From assembly GCA_002492725.1 (NCBI GenBank), contig DLAF01000033.1, forward strand, positions 1 to 28,748: a stretch of DNA of 28,748 bases, in the 5' to 3' direction. This document shows, in pieces, positions 8,360-16,048 of this stretch. How positions within the stretch are numbered: position 1 is the stretch's first letter; every line of letters begins with the position of its first letter. This DNA comes from Lachnospiraceae bacterium UBA7054. GTDB taxonomy: Bacteria; Bacillota; Clostridia; Lachnospirales; Lachnospiraceae. The translations under genes and the position numbers were made by a program. The notes beneath the pieces are model-generated. The model did not search any database. It saw only the letters and a program-made list of their open reading frames with translations, and was not told where the DNA came from.

Positions 8360-8388
8360 ATTATAGCAGAAATTTTGGGGAGAAGCAA
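8360..8388 (-). promoter_or_regulatory. Consensus promoter for the minus-strand pair
   Basis: On the minus strand: TTGCTT (8388-8383), a 17-base spacer and a perfect TATAAT (8365-8360). Transcription should begin near 8353, at the start codon itself. Confidence 0.6.
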
Positions 8389-8431
8389 ATAGGCAATCGC
8401 TATGAATGCTTCGCCCTTGATAACCCATAGA

Positions 8432-8496
8432 AATTATTACTTGGAAAGCCGTAATTATTACGGAATGATACTACGCCGCGTAATCTGTTGTAATAT
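8432..8496 (+). promoter_or_regulatory. Repeat-rich control region before the injection-system operon
   Basis: AATTATTAC occurs at 8432-8440 and again at 8453-8461, exactly 21 bases (two helical turns) apart. The second copy sits in the perfect inverted repeat CCGTAA-TTA-TTACGG (8449-8463). GTAAT recurs at 8480-8484 and 8490-8494. A possible -10, TAATAT (8491-8496), has no good -35, which would fit an activator-dependent promoter with the palindrome centred near -47. This is inference from sequence pattern only. Confidence 0.35.
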
Positions 8497-8536
8497 GTCT
8501 AAAAAAGTCGATTGCAGGATATCAACGGAGAATCGT

Positions 8537-10534
8537 ATGAGTAAAAGAACAATATGCACAGCAGTTGTGTCGCTGCTTCTATTCTGTACAATGTCCCTTA
8601 ACTGTCAGGCACAGGAAACCGCGATGGTAAAGGAAGATCTGAACATCGTCTTTGCCGTGGATCACAGCGGATCCATGAATGAGCAGGATGCAGGGCAGAT
8701 GATACCGAAGGTGCTGCAGATCTTTACGGATACGATGCACGGAGAAAATATAAAGATCGGTTATCTTGCCTATAACGACACGATCATAACCGAAAGAGCT
8801 CCGGTGGCGGTAGATCGGGAAGAACAGCGCCGGCTGTTAAAACAGACGATCGCGGAGGCGGAAAACAAAGGGGAGACGGATATCGGCCTCGGGTTGAAAG
8901 AAGCCTGTCAGCTGCTTGCGGGCTGCAGCGGGAAAAAGATGGTGGTGCTGATTTCTGACGGCGAGACAGATCTGGCCAGGTCCCATACGGGGAGAACCGA
9001 GCAGGATTCGGAGCAGGATATCGAGGAAGCCATACGGTTATGCAGGGAAGAAGGGACGCCCGTCGTTACGGTAGCTTTTGGCAAAGCGTATGAGGGTGAG
9101 GAGGCAGTACTGCGGAAACTCTCAGAACAAACGGGAGGCGAGAGTTACGAGGCAGACAGACCCGAGGAACTGATCTCGATCCTCTATGATCTTTTCCACA
9201 CGGATTTCAGTTACAGTGTGAGAGAAATCACGGACAGTGTATATGACGGAGGCAGTCAGTATATCAACTGCGGCATGGATGGCATGACTTATGACGAGCT
9301 GACGGTGCTTTTCTTTTCCGATCAGGAAATTCAGGAAGCAGGTGTTATAAGCGGCGGCAGCAGGGTTTTAGCGGAGAGAGAGGGTCACTATGCGGTGGTG
9401 AAGATTGCGGGAGTCGCAGATGATCTGGCAATCTCGTTTGAAACACAGCAAAAGCAGCGAATGTCGGTTTTTTTGATCGGCAGGCGAAACATAACGCCGG
9501 TGCTGGAATGGGACGGCGATATTTACAAGAATCAGGAAACGGAATTTTTTATTCGCTTTGCGGATGAAAAAGGAGAGCCGCTTTCGTCTTATACAGGGAT
9601 TTCATGGACGGCGGCGTTTAGGAATACGGCAAGCGGCGTATCCCTGCCCTTACCGCTTGAGGCGGCAGAGACAGGACTTTGCGGAAAAACAGCGTTTGCG
9701 GAAGCGGGTAATTATACGTTATATCTTACGGCCGGCAGAAATGCGGAACATACCTATGAAGTTTCGCAGATCACGGTTCTCAATACCATGCCGGTCAGTC
9801 TAAAGAATGACCGTGTCGAGATGCTGACACAGTCAGATGCACGGATGATCGATCTTACGGAGTATTTTGCAGACGAAGACGGTGATGCACTTACGTTTGC
9901 ATTACAGGAATTGCCGCAGGAGGTAGTGTCAGCAAGCGTGGAGGGACATTATCTACACATTGCCCCGGCGGGCAGAGGAACGGGAGATATCGTCCTTCTG
10001 GTCTCAGACGGGGAGAGCAGTCTGGCAGGCCGCATCGCGGTAAGGGTGAGAGCATGGCCGGAGGTTTATCCGGCGGTACCGTTTATGATCCTATGTCTGC
10101 TGCTGTTTGCCGTATTCAAATTATACCGCAGAAAGAAAACGGTCATTACGGTTCCGGAAACGGTAGAGGACAAAAACAGATGCTATTTCACGGGTAAGGT
10201 GAACGTATACTTTACGCTGATTCCGGACGGAACAGAGGAGATTCCCCCGCTTACCTTTATGTTGCATCCAATCAGGGAGGGAAAGATCGTTGTCGGGGAT
10301 ATGTTGAAAAATTACGGGGAATTATCCGCCCTGCTGGAATTGGATCACATGTTTTTATACCCGACGGAAAATCGCAAGATCATCTTTTACCATAATTCCA
10401 AGGCGTCCGTGATGATAGGAAATTCTATTGTGTGCCGCAAAATGCAGTACGCCCTTTCCTACGGGAGTGTAATCTATGTCACAGCAGCGGACGGAAGCTG
10501 CGAAATGGAAATGCATTATGTGGCCACCAATTAA
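8537..10534 (+). CDS. Secreted, membrane-anchored von Willebrand A protein (first gene of injection-system operon)
   Basis: I place the start at the ATG at 8537, which has GGAG 7 bases upstream and gives a good signal peptide (MSKRTICTAVVSLLLFCTMS); the frame is open further upstream to 8402. The 665-residue protein has, in order, a vWA domain at about 36-225 with the metal site Asp42-x-Ser44-x-Ser46 (VDHSGSMNE), a GETDIGLGL loop and LISDGETD; a beta-rich middle; a cadherin/Ig-like domain at about 418-505 (LTEYFADEDGDALTF); one membrane segment at about 515-534; and a cytoplasmic tail of about 125 residues, probably a beta-sandwich and perhaps a degenerate FHA (LSYGSVIYVTAADGS). It could sense contact outside the cell and signal to the FHA/PP2C proteins. 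The sheath gene follows after 36 bases. Confidence 0.85.
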   Translation: MSKRTICTAVVSLLLFCTMSLNCQAQETAMVKEDLNIVFAVDHSGSMNEQDAGQMIPKVLQIFTDTMHGENIKIGYLAYNDTIITERAPVAVDREEQRRLLKQTIAEAENKGETDIGLGLKEACQLLAGCSGKKMVVLISDGETDLARSHTGRTEQDSEQDIEEAIRLCREEGTPVVTVAFGKAYEGEEAVLRKLSEQTGGESYEADRPEELISILYDLFHTDFSYSVREITDSVYDGGSQYINCGMDGMTYDELTVLFFSDQEIQEAGVISGGSRVLAEREGHYAVVKIAGVADDLAISFETQQKQRMSVFLIGRRNITPVLEWDGDIYKNQETEFFIRFADEKGEPLSSYTGISWTAAFRNTASGVSLPLPLEAAETGLCGKTAFAEAGNYTLYLTAGRNAEHTYEVSQITVLNTMPVSLKNDRVEMLTQSDARMIDLTEYFADEDGDALTFALQELPQEVVSASVEGHYLHIAPAGRGTGDIVLLVSDGESSLAGRIAVRVRAWPEVYPAVPFMILCLLLFAVFKLYRRKKTVITVPETVEDKNRCYFTGKVNVYFTLIPDGTEEIPPLTFMLHPIREGKIVVGDMLKNYGELSALLELDHMFLYPTENRKIIFYHNSKASVMIGNSIVCRKMQYALSYGSVIYVTAADGSCEMEMHYVATN

Positions 10535-10570
10535 AAGCCAAATCATAAAAAAGAAAGCGAGGAAGAGACA

Positions 10571-12733
10571 ATGGACGTAATCACACAGACAAACAGAACA
10601 ATCCTGTTCGAGGAGATCAATCCCGAAAAAAATGATCTTCTGACTCTGATCGGGGACGTGAAGGGGCAGAGCAGTTTGGATGACGACAAGGTGAAAGAGA
10701 TCAACGAGAATCTGCTGGTAAAGAGTTTTGATGAATTTCTGGAAAAGTTTGCGCCAGTGGTGTATTCCTTTTTCAACGCAAACAACCAGAAGGTGATGTA
10801 CAGCCTGAAAAAACCAGAAAACATACCGGAGAATTGCATCACGGAAATCCCGTTAAACATGGAGAATGATTTCTTGAAGATGCTGCTGACCCTGATCAGC
10901 ACCAAGGGCGCGATGGGAATCGCCAACGTGGACTTTAAGTTTGACAAGATACTGGACATGATTTCACCCAAAAAGATCATGGATGATATCAGACAGTCCA
11001 GAAAGGAAATCCAGTATGTTTACGGGCAGTACGAGGCGCTCGACGACGGAGATCCCCAAAAACTGGATGTGGGCGACAAGCTGAATTACATGTTTGAGCA
11101 GGCGAGCCAGAATTACAATAACGTCATGGCTATGCTCCCCCTGGCCATCGAGGATATCAAGACCAGGCTTTTAATGGGAGACAGGGACAACGCGGAGGGC
11201 GGACAGAAATTTACGGCCGGGCTTTTAAGCATGGGCGATGACGGCGAGTTAAAGATCCTGGAAGCAAGTAAGGAGGAGAGCACGCAGCTTGCAGTGGTGG
11301 ATGACAGCGCCAACACGGGATTGATTGCAGCCTTCAAGGAGGATTACGAGGCTCTGAACGAGAATCATTCCGAATATGTGCGGGATCTGGTCGTGAGGAC
11401 ATTTTGCCCGCTGACTTCGACGATGGAGAGCGAAGTGGACGTGCCCCGTGAGATTGCCAATTACAACAACTATCTGGACTTCTATAAACAGACGAAGGAT
11501 GACTTTGTGAAGGTGGTGAAGCCCCTGATCGAGAAGATGCTGGGCGTAAAGACCTTTTTCGATCAGTACAAGGTCAAGGAAGAGGGAATGCGGCCCGCAC
11601 TTTTGGTGACCAATACCAGGCTGGAACAGCAGGTCAAGGCGCATAATCTGCCCCGTCTGGTAACATACCTGAACACGGTAAATGACAAGAATGAATTTGA
11701 AAACACCATCTGGTTTGCCATCGTCCCCAATCTGGAGCTGGAGCAGAGCAAAGGGATGAAGTTGACGAGAACCCGTTTCGCCGGAAATGAGAAGGTGGAA
11801 AAAACGGATCAGAACACCATGGAGAGCCTTGCCAATCTGATGAATGCAATCTACCCCTATAAGGTGACCACGTTCTTCAGTTTTCAGTCGGGAGAGGAAA
11901 CCACGTTCAGCGCGATGGCTTCGACGGGCGTGGAAAAGTACAAAGAAAAGTGCGCTATGCTGATGAAGCGGGAATACAGCGAGTATGTGGTGCCCTGCAT
12001 TCCCAATGTGACGGTGATTCCGAAGGATAAATCCGGTCTGATCCTGGATAAGAAGATGGTGCTTAGCGAGGAGGGCGCGGCGGCGCTTTCCAAGGAAAAA
12101 GAGGATATCATGAAGCTCTGGATCGAGGGCGTTTATATCGGCGCGGCCTATGAAGCAGCGGGGCTGGTGGCGGCATGGCAGTGCCCGGAATATTTAAGGG
12201 AGCGTTTTCCGAAGACCAACAGAAGCTATCCGGGCGTGCGGTTTGACATTGAGGCAGGCAATCATGCGCTGTGCGCAACAACGACCATGACGAAGGAGAT
12301 ATCCGGTTTTACCAATACCATTAAAAATTCCATTAACAGCAGCGGTTTCGGTTTTGTGTTCTCCTCCGAAAACGCACAGCATAAAGGCAAGGATATCCGC
12401 AACATCATGGTGTATAAGGCCAGGAATCTGCTGATGAATGAGAATGAGTTTGAACCGATTTATAAGACGTTAGTCAGCACCTATATCGAGCGGCTTTTGC
12501 GGTTCTACAGCAATGATTTTAAGAAGGATAACATCCTGAGCTTTTTCAGCAATAACCCGGACAGCCAGAAGAGCAGATGGGGCGCGGACAGAGACTATGT
12601 CAATTCCATTTTGCAGGAGGGGGATGAGCTTTCCTACGAGATCGACGACAAGGCGGGCATCTGTAATATCCTGATCACCTTCAACAACAATACGAAGAAT
12701 CTGAAGGTGGAGATGGGAAGAAAGACAAGTTAA
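10571..12733 (+). CDS. Candidate contractile sheath protein (TssC-like)
   Basis: This is a large soluble protein of 720 residues without signal peptide or membrane segments. I call it the sheath for three reasons. Its C-terminal third (from about residue 510: KLWIEGVYIGAAYEAAGLVA, then SRWGADRDYVNSILQEGDEL) follows the general pattern of TssC and phage-sheath C-termini, helices followed by a strand-rich tail. It lies immediately before two tube-like genes, the usual sheath-tube order. VgrG-type spikes follow in the same operon. The N-terminal 200 residues (KSFDEFLEKFAP, LISTKGAMGIANVDFKFDKI) have no match I can name and may carry the role of a separate TssB, none of which is seen. Other structural roles are possible. 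AGGAAG precedes the ATG. Confidence 0.55.
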   Translation: MDVITQTNRTILFEEINPEKNDLLTLIGDVKGQSSLDDDKVKEINENLLVKSFDEFLEKFAPVVYSFFNANNQKVMYSLKKPENIPENCITEIPLNMENDFLKMLLTLISTKGAMGIANVDFKFDKILDMISPKKIMDDIRQSRKEIQYVYGQYEALDDGDPQKLDVGDKLNYMFEQASQNYNNVMAMLPLAIEDIKTRLLMGDRDNAEGGQKFTAGLLSMGDDGELKILEASKEESTQLAVVDDSANTGLIAAFKEDYEALNENHSEYVRDLVVRTFCPLTSTMESEVDVPREIANYNNYLDFYKQTKDDFVKVVKPLIEKMLGVKTFFDQYKVKEEGMRPALLVTNTRLEQQVKAHNLPRLVTYLNTVNDKNEFENTIWFAIVPNLELEQSKGMKLTRTRFAGNEKVEKTDQNTMESLANLMNAIYPYKVTTFFSFQSGEETTFSAMASTGVEKYKEKCAMLMKREYSEYVVPCIPNVTVIPKDKSGLILDKKMVLSEEGAAALSKEKEDIMKLWIEGVYIGAAYEAAGLVAAWQCPEYLRERFPKTNRSYPGVRFDIEAGNHALCATTTMTKEISGFTNTIKNSINSSGFGFVFSSENAQHKGKDIRNIMVYKARNLLMNENEFEPIYKTLVSTYIERLLRFYSNDFKKDNILSFFSNNPDSQKSRWGADRDYVNSILQEGDELSYEIDDKAGICNILITFNNNTKNLKVEMGRKTS

Positions 12734-12764
12734 TTCCAGATTACATATAAAGGAGGGAAAAAAT

Positions 12765-13193
12765 ATGGGATTAAGATTGAAGATTGAAGGGAATGAGAGC
12801 ATTCAGCTAAACGAGACCATCGTTACCGGGGTCAAGTACGGCGCAGACATTCCGAAGGACTCTAACGCGCGCTCGACGGATCTGGGATCCACGATTCAGA
12901 TCACGGGTAAGATCCTTGCGGCGGTGGGCGGCGAGGCAGCAGACGACACCATGAAGATGGCAAAGTGGGCGCTCGTGCCGGCGGAGAATGCGGACTGCTA
13001 CCGGAAACTCACGATCGACGTGGTCAACGCATCGCAGGTAGTCAGACAGGTAACGCTTCCCAATGCGTTTGTCATCGGGTACGAGGAGGATTTTGCCGAC
13101 GAGTCCGGCGTGGGCACGTTTACCCTGCTCGTAAAACAGAAGAAGGACAAGATGGCGGGACTCGCATTTGAGGGCGGGTTTGCAGGCGAATAG
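12765..13193 (+). CDS. Tube protein candidate 1 (Hcp-like)
   Basis: A 142-residue all-beta protein. Residues 28-50 (DIPKDSNARSTDLGSTIQIT) and the C-terminal GVGTFTLLVKQKKDKM are shared with the next gene. Its size, beta pattern, place right after the sheath gene and tandem duplication fit Hcp/gp19-type inner tube proteins, which stack as hexameric rings. AAAGGAGG, a near-perfect ribosome site 8 bases before the ATG, suggests high expression, as a tube subunit needs. I cannot confirm the fold without a structure comparison. Confidence 0.65.
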   Translation: MGLRLKIEGNESIQLNETIVTGVKYGADIPKDSNARSTDLGSTIQITGKILAAVGGEAADDTMKMAKWALVPAENADCYRKLTIDVVNASQVVRQVTLPNAFVIGYEEDFADESGVGTFTLLVKQKKDKMAGLAFEGGFAGE

Positions 13194-13207
13194 AAAGGAG
13201 ATTGGCT

Positions 13208-13633
13208 ATGGGATTCAGATTAAAGATTGAAGGCGGCGCAGCGATTGAATTAAAGGAGCAGAGCATTACCTCTGTCAGATTCAGGACAGATATTCCGCAG
13301 GACTCCAATGCCCGTTCTACGGATTTGGGTTCTACGGTGGAGATCACCGGCAAGATTCTGACCGCGGTGGACGGGGAGCCTTTTGACGCGACAAAAGAGA
13401 TCGGCAAGTGGGCGCTCGTACCGGCGGAGAAAGCGGACTGCTACAGAAAGGTAACGATCGAGGTGATCGCGGCATCTCAGGAAGTGCGTAAATACACCTA
13501 TCCGAACGCTTTCGTGGTGGATTACAGAGAAGACTATGGGGATGTGGAGGGCGTGGGAACCTTCCGCCTCGTGATCAAGCAGAAGAAGGATAAGATGGCA
13601 AACATTGCGGTAGAAGGCGGTTATGCCGTATAA
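13208..13633 (+). CDS. Tube protein candidate 2 (Hcp-like paralogue)
   Basis: A 141-residue paralogue of the preceding gene: DIPQDSNARSTDLGSTVEIT, KWALVPAEKADCYRKVTIEV and GVGTFRLVIKQKKDKMA align without gaps. The start is the ATG at 13208 (MGFRLKIEGG), 7 bases after AAAGGAG; an in-frame TTG at 13202 is too close to that site. Fourteen bases separate the two genes. One copy may form the tube shaft and the other a cap, a baseplate-proximal ring or a variant that carries cargo; the sequence does not tell which. A large hairpin follows. Confidence 0.65.
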   Translation: MGFRLKIEGGAAIELKEQSITSVRFRTDIPQDSNARSTDLGSTVEITGKILTAVDGEPFDATKEIGKWALVPAEKADCYRKVTIEVIAASQEVRKYTYPNAFVVDYREDYGDVEGVGTFRLVIKQKKDKMANIAVEGGYAV

Positions 13634-13635
13634 GA

Positions 13636-13683
13636 TTTGAAATGAGTCTGCGGCGCGGGATATCCCGCGCCATAGATTTCAAA
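13636..13683 (+). terminator. Long perfect hairpin after the tube genes (processing or attenuation site)
   Basis: GGCGCGGGATATCCCGCGCC (13652-13671) is a perfect 20-base palindrome, and outer arms TTTGAAAT (13636-13643) and ATTTCAAA (13676-13683) extend it. There is no T-run, so it is more likely to be partial termination or 3'-end protection of the abundant sheath/tube message than a full stop; the downstream genes continue with no new promoter that I can see. Confidence 0.6.
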
Positions 13684-13715
13684 GGCGCTGTCGGCTTTGC
13701 GCATTGGGAGGCAGT

Positions 13716-14147
13716 ATGGATTATTATCAGATCTTGCATGTAAGTAAAAAGGCCTCGCAGGAGGAAATCAGGAAAGCCTATCGAAAGCTGGCCGTAAAGT
13801 ACCATCCCGACAATGCGGGAGAACAGGCCAGAGAACAGTTTGACAAAGTACAGGAAGCTTACGGCGTACTGGGAGACGAAGAGAAGCGGGCCGCCTACGA
13901 CGAAAGAAGGCGCGGCAAAGAGACAGAAGACGGACTTAAGACGAAAGAAGGCCGTGGTGACTATGCAGGACAGTCGGGCGGACAGGAAGCCGCTTACCGG
14001 GATCTGGCTGCATTTTACACCGGAGCATACAAGAACAGTTTTGAAAATTTTTTTGGAAAAGGCATGCAGAAACAGACAAAACAGGAAAGCGGCGCAAGGC
14101 CGATGAATACGGATGCCTTATTTGAATCCTACTTCAAATGTAAGTGA
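13716..14147 (+). CDS. J-domain (DnaJ-like) co-chaperone
   Basis: The protein has 143 residues. Residues 1-68 form a canonical J-domain (MDYYQILHVSKKASQEEIRK) with the HPD motif at 30-32 that activates Hsp70 ATPases. There is no Gly/Phe region, zinc finger or DnaJ C-terminal domain. Instead a charged linker leads to a short conserved-looking segment (LAAFYTGAYKNSFENFFGKG). The start is the ATG at 13716 with GGGAGG 5 bases upstream; the upstream TTG at 13704 is not needed. Its natural partner is the Hsp70-like ATPase encoded five genes downstream in the same operon. Confidence 0.92.
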   Translation: MDYYQILHVSKKASQEEIRKAYRKLAVKYHPDNAGEQAREQFDKVQEAYGVLGDEEKRAAYDERRRGKETEDGLKTKEGRGDYAGQSGGQEAAYRDLAAFYTGAYKNSFENFFGKGMQKQTKQESGARPMNTDALFESYFKCK

Positions 14148-14161
14148 CGGGAGAATCCGGA

Positions 14162-14707
14162 ATGTGGAAGAAGATAACAGATGCGGGAATTGTGCTGTGT
14201 GCGGCGGCCCTTGCGGTTTATGCGGCAGTGGAGATGACGGGAGTATGGAGATGGCCGTTGTTTTTTGCCTTTATGGCACTGTCCCTGATTGCACTGAATA
14301 ATCTGATAGATCAGTTTACGCCCCGTGAGCGGGAAGAAAAATACGGAAACTTTGAGGAAGCGGATCACAGCGTGCGGGAGCTGATCCTTTTAGATGAGAA
14401 TGAAAAGCCGGTCAAGGCGTGGGATCTGGCTGGGAAGGTGTCGCTTTTGATCGGCAGGGATAATCCGACAGAGCCGGTGGATGTGGATCTGGAAGAGTGC
14501 GAATACAGCGCGTTGATCGATGAGCAGCATGCGGTGCTCAATTACTGTATGGACGCATGGTATGTGGAGGACTTAAATTCCCTGAACGGGATCCGCGTCC
14601 GCAAGATAAGCGACGGCTTGTGCTATCGGGTGACAAAGAACAGACCCTGCCGCTTAGAGTCCGGGGATCTTTTATTTATTGCCAATACAAAACTGCTGAT
14701 CACATGA
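14162..14707 (+). CDS. Membrane-anchored FHA domain protein
   Basis: A 181-residue protein with two membrane segments (about 8-25 and 29-47), then a cytoplasmic linker and a C-terminal FHA domain (about 85-181). The FHA core is intact: Gly98-Arg99, Ser116 and His123 in YSALIDEQHAVLNY, and Asn139/Asn142-Gly143 in EDLNSLNGIRV. FHA domains bind phosphothreonine, and in several type VI systems an FHA protein gates assembly after phosphorylation. The start is the ATG at 14162 after GGGAG; a GTG at 14144 overlaps the J-protein stop and is less likely. Confidence 0.9.
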   Translation: MWKKITDAGIVLCAAALAVYAAVEMTGVWRWPLFFAFMALSLIALNNLIDQFTPREREEKYGNFEEADHSVRELILLDENEKPVKAWDLAGKVSLLIGRDNPTEPVDVDLEECEYSALIDEQHAVLNYCMDAWYVEDLNSLNGIRVRKISDGLCYRVTKNRPCRLESGDLLFIANTKLLIT

Positions 14708-14723
14708 AAGGAGCGGATACACG

Positions 14724-15221
14724 ATGAGTTTGATGAGATGTCCCAACGGGCACATGTTTAACACGAGAAAGCACGGCAGCATATGCCCTTATTGCAACAT
14801 GGAGACCGCCGTCTTGGAGGAGGCAAAAGCCCCGGAAGGATATGAGACGCCGATGGAACTTCTGGAGGAAGAAGTGGCACCTGTCTGCGGCTGGCTGGTC
14901 TGCATCGAAGGCGCCAGGATCGGCAGAGATTATAAGATCAAAGACGGCAAAAATTTTGTGGGCAGAGGAGATGATATGGACATTCAGATCCTGGGGGACA
15001 ATGACATTTCCCGTAAAAACCACACGATCATCGTATATGATGCCAAGAAGAAAAATACGGTGATTCTGCCCGGAGATGCGGCAGGTATCGCTTATCTGAA
15101 TCAGGAAGCGGTCTATGTCCCCACGGAATTGATGCCCTATGACACGATCGAACTTGGCAGGAGTAAATTTGTGTTTGTGCCCTTCTGCGGAGAACATTTT
15201 GAATGGAATGATGTGAAATGA
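14724..15221 (+). CDS. Zinc-ribbon FHA domain protein
   Basis: A 165-residue soluble protein. The N-terminus MSLMRCPNGHMFNTRKHGSI followed by CPYC looks like a small zinc ribbon (Cys6, Cys21, Cys24, with His10 or another ligand). Residues 58-155 form an FHA domain with Gly80-Arg81, Ser96, His100 (NDISRKNHTIIVYD) and YLN near 124. It may link a phosphothreonine signal to an assembly step. AAAGGAG lies 11 bases before the ATG and overlaps the previous stop region. Its TGA overlaps the start of the next gene (ATGA). Confidence 0.88.
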   Translation: MSLMRCPNGHMFNTRKHGSICPYCNMETAVLEEAKAPEGYETPMELLEEEVAPVCGWLVCIEGARIGRDYKIKDGKNFVGRGDDMDIQILGDNDISRKNHTIIVYDAKKKNTVILPGDAAGIAYLNQEAVYVPTELMPYDTIELGRSKFVFVPFCGEHFEWNDVK

Positions 15222-16048
15222 CAGTGCGGATCATCTTGGGTGTGCTGCTCTTTTGCTGCGTGGGAAGAGGGATCTTGCAGCTTTTCCATGACAGACCGGA
15301 AGGCGATGCAAAAGACGGGACGGCGCAGACTACCGGGAATAAAGAGATACAGGCGGATGCTTTGGAGGTCAGGATCGGCAGCGCGGGAAAGCTGGCGGTG
15401 CTGGCGGACGGTATCGGTAAGGAAAATACGGGAAAAGTATGTGCTGCTTTGGCGGTAAAGGAGTTTATGGATGCTTTTTCGCTCTATCGCTCCTTACAAA
15501 ATCCGGGCTATTTTTTTGAGCGGACGATGTATGCGCTTCACAGAAGCATGCAGAAAGTTTTGGAGGAGAGACAGGGCGGTGCGAGCGTAGGCGTTGTGTT
15601 TTTGGCGGAAGGAAACCTCCATTATGCCATGGCGGGACAGATCAGAATCGCCCTTTTTCGGGGCGGGGAACTGATCCCTTTGTGCGAATGCCAGACGGTG
15701 GACGTGCTGGCAAAACGGGCCTATCAGAAAGGGAAATTGGGACGGCAGGAGACGATCTGGTCGCTGCAGGATAAAAATCTGTGGAACTATGTGGGGAAAG
15801 ACGGCTTTTGTCAGATGGAACTGTGCGAGGTGCCGGTGCAGTTAAAAAAGGGGGATCTGGCGGTCATGATGACGAAGGGCATTTATGAGGAGGTGCCTTT
15901 TGCACAGATCGAAAGGATCTTGGCGGACAAAATGCTGACAGCGCAGGGAAAGGCCGACAAGATCGTACAGTGTGCGGATCGGGCTTTGGCGCAGGATAGA
16001 GAAAACGGGAGTATCATGGTGCTTTTGACGGATGGAGCAATGCGATGA
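15218..16048 (+). CDS. Membrane-tethered PP2C-like phosphatase
   Basis: The 276-residue protein opens with a hydrophobic segment (MTVRIILGVLLFCCVGRGIL) that acts as an anchor. The rest has the PP2C (PPM) layout: VLADGIGKENTGK at 61-73 keeps the metal-binding Asp-Gly; GGASVGVVFLAEGNLHYAMA and MMTKGIYEEV are the usual central and late motifs. The early Arg-x-x-Asn-Glu-Asp motif is not seen, and the last motif reads ENGSIMVLL rather than DNxS, so activity could be weak or altered. It probably removes phosphate from a protein read by the FHA domains. It is coupled by ATGA overlaps to both neighbours. Confidence 0.75.
   Translation: MTVRIILGVLLFCCVGRGILQLFHDRPEGDAKDGTAQTTGNKEIQADALEVRIGSAGKLAVLADGIGKENTGKVCAALAVKEFMDAFSLYRSLQNPGYFFERTMYALHRSMQKVLEERQGGASVGVVFLAEGNLHYAMAGQIRIALFRGGELIPLCECQTVDVLAKRAYQKGKLGRQETIWSLQDKNLWNYVGKDGFCQMELCEVPVQLKKGDLAVMMTKGIYEEVPFAQIERILADKMLTAQGKADKIVQCADRALAQDRENGSIMVLLTDGAMR

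Noticed and set aside
8402..8536. N-terminal extension of the vWA protein
   Set aside because: The extra 45 residues would place the signal peptide internally and lie over the repeat-rich control region; the ATG at 8537 has a ribosome site and a proper signal peptide.
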